From Yersinia bercovieri ATCC 43970 (GTDB lineage Bacteria; Pseudomonadota; Gammaproteobacteria; Enterobacterales; Enterobacteriaceae), in NCBI RefSeq assembly GCF_013282745.1, contig NZ_CP054044.1, positions 3,720,001-3,784,000 on the forward strand: DNA of 64,000 nt, given 5' to 3'. The first letter of the stretch is position 1. Each line of letters opens with the position of its first letter. A model generated the notes under the pieces. It saw only the letters and a program-made list of their open reading frames with translations, was not told where the DNA came from and searched no databases. A program made the position numbers and the translations under genes. Shown piece by piece: positions 55,043-64,000 of this stretch.

Positions 55043-56125
55043 TTAGAAACGGTAAGTCAAGTTAACTGCAACAGTATCATCAGTACCCAGACCCAGTGGG
55101 TTGTTTTCATCCAGCAAGTTAATCTGGTAGTCAACATAGGTGAACATGTTTTTGTTGATGTAGTAAGTCACACCGATTTCAGCATATTTCAGCAAATCAG
55201 CATCACCGACAGCTGACAGGTCTTTGCCTTTAGACTGAACATAAGCGATTGATGGGCGAATACCATTTTCGAACTGGTACTGAGCAACCAATTCTACGTT
55301 CTGAGTTTTGTTGGCGATCAATGCTTTATATGGGGTCATGTTCAGCGTTTCGCCGTACATTGCTGCGATGTAAACCTGGTTTGCATCGTATTTCAGCGCA
55401 GTTGCCCAAGCTTGAGCTTTGTCACCGGTAGCGCTGTCAGCCAGATTTTTCTGACCCAGAGTACGGTTGGAAGAGGAGTATGCTGCTACAAAGCCAACAC
55501 CGCTGCCTTCAATATCTTGATAATCAACAGATAAACCAAAACCGTCGCCGTTAGCTTTCTGAATTGCGCGCTCATTCTTAGTGGTATCGCCATCATCATT
55601 GCGGCCTTGATACTGCGCTGCAATGTTCAGACCTTTTACCAGACCGAAGAAGTCAGAATTACGGTAAGTTGCCAGGCCGGTGGAGCGGCCAGTCATGTAG
55701 TTATCGGTATAAGCGATTGAGTCACCACCGAATTCTGGCAGCATGTCGGTGTAAGCCAGTGCATCATAAACTACGCCGTAGTTACGACCGTAATCAAAAG
55801 AGCCAAATTCAGCAAATTTCAAACCAGCAAAGCCCAGACGGGTTTTATTGCCTTTATCGCCCTGAGATTCGGCATTGCTTGCTGCAACGTTATATTCCCA
55901 CTGGCCGAAACCGGTCAGTTGGCTATTAATTTGTGTTTCGCCTTTAAAGCCAAAACGAACATAAGTCGCATCTGAGTTATTATGATTAGTAAAAAGGTAT
56001 TTAGCGGCTACGCGGCCATAAAGATCCAGTTTGTTGCCATCTTTATTATAAATCTCTGCTGCGTTTGACAGAGTCGGAACCATACTCAAGGTGACCGCTA
56101 AGGCCAGCACACTGCGCTTCATCAT
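55043..56125 (-). CDS. General outer-membrane porin (OmpC/OmpF family)
   Basis: A 360-residue trimeric porin. The signal peptide [22 protein letters not shown] is followed by mature [23 protein letters not shown], the classical start. Loop 3 carries LPEFGGDSI (PEFGGD motif). The C-terminus ends in Phe (VNLTYRF), needed for Bam-dependent assembly. It is OmpC/OmpF-like, but I cannot assign it to one orthologue. Tandem ATGs lie at the start. Confidence 0.92.
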   Translation of the reverse strand: MMKRSVLALAVTLSMVPTLSNAAEIYNKDGNKLDLYGRVAAKYLFTNHNNSDATYVRFGFKGETQINSQLTGFGQWEYNVAASNAESQGDKGNKTRLGFAGLKFAEFGSFDYGRNYGVVYDALAYTDMLPEFGGDSIAYTDNYMTGRSTGLATYRNSDFFGLVKGLNIAAQYQGRNDDGDTTKNERAIQKANGDGFGLSVDYQDIEGSGVGFVAAYSSSNRTLGQKNLADSATGDKAQAWATALKYDANQVYIAAMYGETLNMTPYKALIANKTQNVELVAQYQFENGIRPSIAYVQSKGKDLSAVGDADLLKYAEIGVTYYINKNMFTYVDYQINLLDENNPLGLGTDDTVAVNLTYRF

Positions 56126-56835
56126 TATTTTTCCTTTAAATTTTAATAAAATTAACCCGCCGGGCTAAATTTGTTTTAGCCTCATAAAAGTTAATTTTTA
56201 ATTTTTTATAGTTACCTGTCTTGTAAAGCGAATAGACATTATCACTAAGCACGAAAAGTTAAAACGGTAAATTTGAAGATATATACGTTTAAACAGGTAA
56301 TCAATTGTAACAAAATGTATTTTAAGGAACTTTTATAACACGTTGATTATGATGGATTTTAAGTAATTACATATAACCAAAACAGTGCATTAGCACTAAT
56401 TTAGTGCAAAGTCATTTCTATTTGTTTCTTTTTTGTTCTATTTGACAATAAGATTTGTAAAATGCAGTGATTATCACAGTTCCATTGCACTTTTTTATAT
56501 ATCCACTGCTACTTAATGGCTATAAAAACACAAAGAGTGAGCCATTAAATGTCACATTTGGTGCAATAAGCATAAATTGAATTAATAAATATATAAAAAT
56601 GGTCTCTTGGATTCGTTAATGAGCTGCCATTTTTTTATTAATAGTGGAAGAGTGGGCTAAAATGGAAGAGAAGCTTTTTAAATTTAATGAATAAAAAATG
56701 AGCCATTGTCTTCCCTGGCCCATTATTTTGTATGTTAATAAAGATATATTGCTTTGAATTTAGCTTAAGTAATAGTTCTGCTCGTGATATTACCTCACGT
56801 CACTATCCAGGGCGGTATTGGTAATCACCCCTTAC
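56126..56835. other. 710-bp AT-rich gap between the porin gene and astE
   Basis: Long porin leader/promoter region with no gene. Two hairpins flanked by A/T runs are present: arms AAAAATGG/CCATTTTT at 56595-56634, and AAAATG-A-GCCA/TGGC-C-CATTATTTT at 56694-56729. The second has T6 on the minus strand and is the better candidate terminator for the ast operon. OmpR sites are expected near the porin but could not be placed with confidence. Confidence 0.5.
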
Positions 56836-57828
56836 TTATACTATAGGTAGCTCACATTCATCCATTTGCACCAACATGATCCCGGCACGTAACCCCATCG
56901 CGACCCGTGGATTGGGAAATAAGATCCACTCCGCGTCATGCTGGACACGATAAAGCTCATTGGGTTGTTCTGCCAGCAGTGTGCCTTGCTTGAAACGGGT
57001 AAAGTTCAGCGTGTCATCCGCCACCAAAAGTTTAAAATCTGTGTGCTGTTTAAGCAGTGATTTAACCACCCGATAGAGTATCATCGCCTCTGTCGAGCGC
57101 TTAGAGAGTTGCTCACCACTGACTAATGCCCTCAATCCCGCAATAATCGCACTAAATTGCGCGAGTTGATTTTGACCAAATGGCAGCGCCTTTCCTAGTT
57201 CCAGCGTGCAACTTGCCGCCAGACAGTGCTCACTACTGAAGTGGGCAAAGGTTCCCCCCGCCGAGGTGTGCATCACCAGTGCATCCAGTTCAATATCTTG
57301 TAACCAGCGCAGCATTGCCGCAGAGTACGGCGCGGACTGGTAGGGTAATAAACCAAAGCGGGTATGATGGGAACCTCGGATCGCGGTGTGTAAATCATAA
57401 TGCAGCCGTATTGATTGGTTATCCGCATCAAAAAAATCAACCATCACCTGTTCGAGAAACGCCGCCCTTGCTGGCTCCTCCCCCGCTGAGTAGCTCTGAT
57501 GACGCCCGCCAAACATGCGGTTGATATCCGCAATGAGGTAGCGCTCACCGGCTATAATGGCCGGCGGATTCCCTAATATCACCAGCACACGTACCGCCAG
57601 TGGCAATTCACCCAGCAATAACTCGGCGACTAATTGATTAATGATCTCAATCGGCGCGGTTTCATTTCCATGGATGCCGGCAGATAGCACCACCGACTGG
57701 GTGTAGCTGCCATGGGGCGTCAACATCAACACCCCTGCGCCAAGCCATTGCCATTTGAGGTTTGCCGTTTCACCTTGAGTGATTTGCGGTGAATGGCCCG
57801 AGAGTGTCACCGACAAGAAATCTGGCAT
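56836..57828 (-). CDS. astE: Succinylglutamate desuccinylase
   Basis: Last enzyme of the arginine succinyltransferase pathway, releasing glutamate and succinate. It has 330 residues. The zinc carboxypeptidase-like site is seen in SAGIHGNETAPIEI (His, Glu) and RLHYDLHTAIRGS (His). It is last in astCADBE, 22 bp after astB. Confidence 0.94.
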   Translation of the reverse strand: MPDFLSVTLSGHSPQITQGETANLKWQWLGAGVLMLTPHGSYTQSVVLSAGIHGNETAPIEIINQLVAELLLGELPLAVRVLVILGNPPAIIAGERYLIADINRMFGGRHQSYSAGEEPARAAFLEQVMVDFFDADNQSIRLHYDLHTAIRGSHHTRFGLLPYQSAPYSAAMLRWLQDIELDALVMHTSAGGTFAHFSSEHCLAASCTLELGKALPFGQNQLAQFSAIIAGLRALVSGEQLSKRSTEAMILYRVVKSLLKQHTDFKLLVADDTLNFTRFKQGTLLAEQPNELYRVQHDAEWILFPNPRVAMGLRAGIMLVQMDECELPIV

Positions 57829-57850
57829 TATCCTTCCCTCTGCTTAGCGC

Positions 57851-59197
57851 CTAATTCCGTTGGAATGGGTATACCGAGCCAAGATTGAGTATCCGCGTCA
57901 GTTCATCCAAAGCCTGCCGCCCCTCTTGCAATAGCTGCGGGTCTGCTAAGTCCTTAAATTGCAAGTGATCACGATAATGCTGGTCAACCCAATTATTCAG
58001 CGCGACAAACAGTGCTGGGGTCATCATCACTCGGCTATTAACCGCAGGTAACTCAGTGTCATTCAACGCCACACGTAACCGTAAGCAGGCCGGGCCACCA
58101 CCATTGCGCATACTTTCCCGCAGGTCGAATACCCTAACTTCATCAATTGGCCCGCCACTATTTATCAGTTCGGACAGATACCGCCACACCGCAGGGCTAT
58201 TTTGTGACTCTTGTGGGATAACCAGCAGCATTTTGCCGTTGGGTTTACTTAACAATTGGCTGTTAAACAGGTAGGTTGATACCGCATCAGCCACTGACAC
58301 CTCAGCAGCCGGCACTTCAATCGTGATCAGTTGTTGTTCAATGCGCCCCATTTTGCGGCGAATACCATCCATTACTTGGATATCTGGCACAAATGCATGT
58401 TGGTGATGGAACAACACATTTTTATTACTGACCGCGATGACATCATTATGAAAGACCCCTTGGTCAATCACGGCGGGGTTTTGCTGCACAAAGGCCGTCT
58501 GTTCAGATGATAACTGGTGCAAGCGCGCGACCGCCTGACTGGCTTCCAGTGTTTGGCGGGCAGGATAGCGGCTCGGGCTGCTGCCATTTTCCAGCCCTTT
58601 GCGGCCATAAACAAACATCTGAATTGCCGGCTGATGATACTCGCCGCCCAACCGGTTGTGATTAGCCGCCCCCTCATCGCCAAACAGTTCGACAGCGGGT
58701 AAAGCATCGTGATGAACAAAGTGGCGATGGTTGTTGAAAACCGCTTTTAACAGTGCAGAGGTGGTATCCACCTCAATCGCCCGATGAAATTTATTATTCA
58801 AATTGGCAACAGTGAAGTGGACGCGGCCATCACTGCTGTCCGCTGAGGGGGAGACCGTCGCGGCATTAGCAGTCCACATCGAAGAGGCGGAGCTGACCGC
58901 TGATAACAGGCGCGGTGATTTGCGGGCCACTTCACTCAACACTTGCTCATCAGAGCCGCTAAAACCCAACTGCCGCAGCACCCCGATTGCCGGGCGCTCC
59001 TGTGGCGGCAAAACGCCCTGTTTGTAGCCTAAATCCGCCAGCGCCTTCATTTTTAGCAGCCCCTGCTTGGCGGCTAATCGAGGGTTAGAGATGCTGTTTT
59101 GATGGGTCGTCGAGGCCTCATTGCCAAAAGACAATCCAGCGTAGTGATGTGTCAGCCCAACCAATCCATCAAAGTTAACTTCATATCCTGCCATCAT
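57851..59197 (-). CDS. astB: N-succinylarginine dihydrolase
   Basis: Converts N-succinylarginine to N-succinylornithine, CO2 and two ammonia. It has 448 residues (447 in E. coli). The amidinotransferase-fold active site includes [12 protein letters not shown] (His) and the catalytic Cys in [11 protein letters not shown]. Two tandem ATGs (59197 and 59194) follow GGGAG; the second has the better spacing. It lies 35 bp after astD. Confidence 0.96.
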   Translation of the reverse strand: MMAGYEVNFDGLVGLTHHYAGLSFGNEASTTHQNSISNPRLAAKQGLLKMKALADLGYKQGVLPPQERPAIGVLRQLGFSGSDEQVLSEVARKSPRLLSAVSSASSMWTANAATVSPSADSSDGRVHFTVANLNNKFHRAIEVDTTSALLKAVFNNHRHFVHHDALPAVELFGDEGAANHNRLGGEYHQPAIQMFVYGRKGLENGSSPSRYPARQTLEASQAVARLHQLSSEQTAFVQQNPAVIDQGVFHNDVIAVSNKNVLFHHQHAFVPDIQVMDGIRRKMGRIEQQLITIEVPAAEVSVADAVSTYLFNSQLLSKPNGKMLLVIPQESQNSPAVWRYLSELINSGGPIDEVRVFDLRESMRNGGGPACLRLRVALNDTELPAVNSRVMMTPALFVALNNWVDQHYRDHLQFKDLADPQLLQEGRQALDELTRILNLGSVYPFQRN

Positions 59198-59232
59198 GTT
59201 CTCCCTGCGCGGATCAGTGTTTGTCGGGTAAA

Positions 59233-61754
<2,522 letters not shown>

Positions 61755-61784
61755 ATTCAAGGTCCCTTGCTGACTGCATAAATG

Positions 61785-63143
<1,359 letters not shown>

Positions 63144-63190
63144 CCTGATATAAAGTGTACAGCAGCTTTCGTGCCACACCACAAGATATG

Positions 63191-63212
63191 TGAATAGAAT
63201 GTATAAATTCCA
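63191..63212. promoter_or_regulatory. ArgR-like boxes 2, imperfect and overlapping
   Basis: TGAATAGAATGTA followed by TGTATAAATTCCA, two overlapping imperfect ARG-box halves about two helical turns from box 3. Confidence 0.4.
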
Positions 63213-63231
63213 TTAAAACAATAATTTAAAA

Positions 63232-63245
63232 TGCATAACTATGCA
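63232..63245. promoter_or_regulatory. ArgR-like box 3 upstream of astC
   Basis: Perfect palindrome TGCATAACTATGCA, an ARG-box variant. In E. coli, ArgR activates astC from several sites upstream of its promoter. Confidence 0.55.
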
Positions 63246-63604
63246 AGATAGCCGCATTCATTCTGTATTTTAGTGGTTAAATTGACCATTTGTGCGGGTT
63301 TGACTAGCAATTGTATGCATTTATGGTCAATTTTGATTTTTGCTCTATCAGATCACAGTTTTGCAACACATAAATAACAATCGATACTGCTGCCGCCCTA
63401 TAAATGAGCAGTGAATGCTTCAATTGAGTGCATTTCTACTGTGGCGACAAAGGGCATTGCGGCAACAAATAAGAGTCTTATGCAGCATAGAGGGGGGAGT
63501 TACCGCAACATGACTAGCGGATAATGCTATTTAGGCCCCAATTTCTGGAGCCATTGGCTGCGGCACAGCAGTTTGAATTGCGCGAGGGTTAGCGGAAGTG
63601 GCTA

Positions 63605-64000
63605 TTATCTATTATCGGTGAGCTGGTTAATCAATTGCGCCAAGATCTGGATTGCCTTTTGGCTTTGCTCTGACCAGGCAAAAGAGGCATTGAGCCGAAA
63701 GCAGTGATCAAACTGATTACCGGTGGTGAACATCCTGCCGGGGGCAATACTGACGCCCTGCTCCAGCGCACGCCGATATAATTCGCTGGCATTAAACGGT
63801 GGCTCCAACTCCAACCACAAAAAATAGCCCCCCGCAGGATGGCTGATTTTGACATTTTTAGGAAAATGCTCAACCACCGCCTGCCGCATTGCGTTCAAGC
63901 GCTGCTCCATTAAGCGGCGTAAGCGGCGCAGATGAGTATCGTAACCGCCTTGAGTGAGATAATCCGCAATCGCCAACTGGGTCGGGACGCTGGCCGAAAC
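63605..64000 (-). CDS. MocR-type GntR regulator/aminotransferase, C-terminal part (cut by window edge)
   Basis: The last 131 codons of a class I aminotransferase-fold protein. VSASVPTQLAIADYLTQGGYDTHLRRLRRLMEQR and HPAGGYFLWLELEPPFNASELYRRALEQGVSIAPG are typical of MocR/PdxR-type regulators, and FRLNASF holds the substrate-carboxylate Arg. The N-terminal helix-turn-helix and the PLP Lys lie beyond the window edge, so a plain aminotransferase is not fully excluded. Intact at its 3' end. Confidence 0.8.
   Translation of the reverse strand, partial: VSASVPTQLAIADYLTQGGYDTHLRRLRRLMEQRLNAMRQAVVEHFPKNVKISHPAGGYFLWLELEPPFNASELYRRALEQGVSIAPGRMFTTGNQFDHCFRLNASFAWSEQSQKAIQILAQLINQLTDNR

Overview
The window looks like the chromosome of an enterobacterium of the genus Yersinia, more likely the Y. 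enterocolitica group than Y. pestis or Y. pseudotuberculosis (inference). The reasons are near-complete E. coli-like core gene order with Yersinia-type proteins (for example a 267-residue CmoA with a long N-terminus), an IS200/IS1541-type element of about 0.7 kb, and two ERIC repeats. No phage, plasmid or CRISPR structure was seen. Coding density is high and most genes are ordinary enterobacterial housekeeping genes.

Layout. 1-6.1 kb: ruvB (cut by the window edge), ruvA and ruvC (Holliday junction processing, with a LexA box), an IS200-type insertion, then yebC-nudB-aspS and a small zinc-ribbon gene, all on the minus strand. 6.4-13.4 kb: yecD, yecN, cmoA-cmoB (wobble uridine modification), cutC, yecM, argS. 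13.5-22.3 kb: murJ, yceM, yceH, rimJ, mdtH, yceB, ycdY, ycdX, ghrA, with ERIC repeats at the 3' ends of cutC and ycdY. 22.5-23.0 kb: two tRNA-Ser(GGA) genes, each with its own promoter and terminator. 23-39 kb: a diguanylate cyclase, dauA, then kdsA-sirB1-sirB2-prmC-prfA-hemA (minus) facing away from lolB-ispE-prs (plus), ychH, pth, ychF and two small unknown genes.

39.2-47 kb is the main accessory region. A two-component system of the heavy-metal-sensor type sits between a divergent secreted dienelactone-hydrolase-like enzyme and a run of three secreted proteins: a carboxymuconolactone-decarboxylase-like protein, a hydroxynitrile-lyase-like cupin and an alpha/beta hydrolase. Two aldo/keto reductases follow. 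The regulator promoter and the promoter region of the secreted-enzyme operon carry the same composite site, CTGACA-N4-TGTCAG-N5-YGTCAG, and a related pair of half-sites faces the divergent hydrolase. This reads as a self-contained regulon for sensing and transforming some periplasmic organic compound. Its substrate cannot be read from the sequence, and it is the best candidate here for an undescribed system.

47-64 kb: actS (a LysM/degenerate-LytM lipoprotein), an RpiB-like isomerase, zinT with a Zur box, the histidine-utilisation genes hutDF / hutC / hutIG with two HutC-type operators, a general porin, and the complete arginine succinyltransferase operon astCADBE with an upstream cluster of ArgR-like boxes. 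The hut set implies the five-step route through HutF and HutG; hutU and hutH are not in the window. Hut and ast together supply glutamate and nitrogen from histidine and arginine. The window ends inside the 3' part of a MocR-type regulator/aminotransferase gene.
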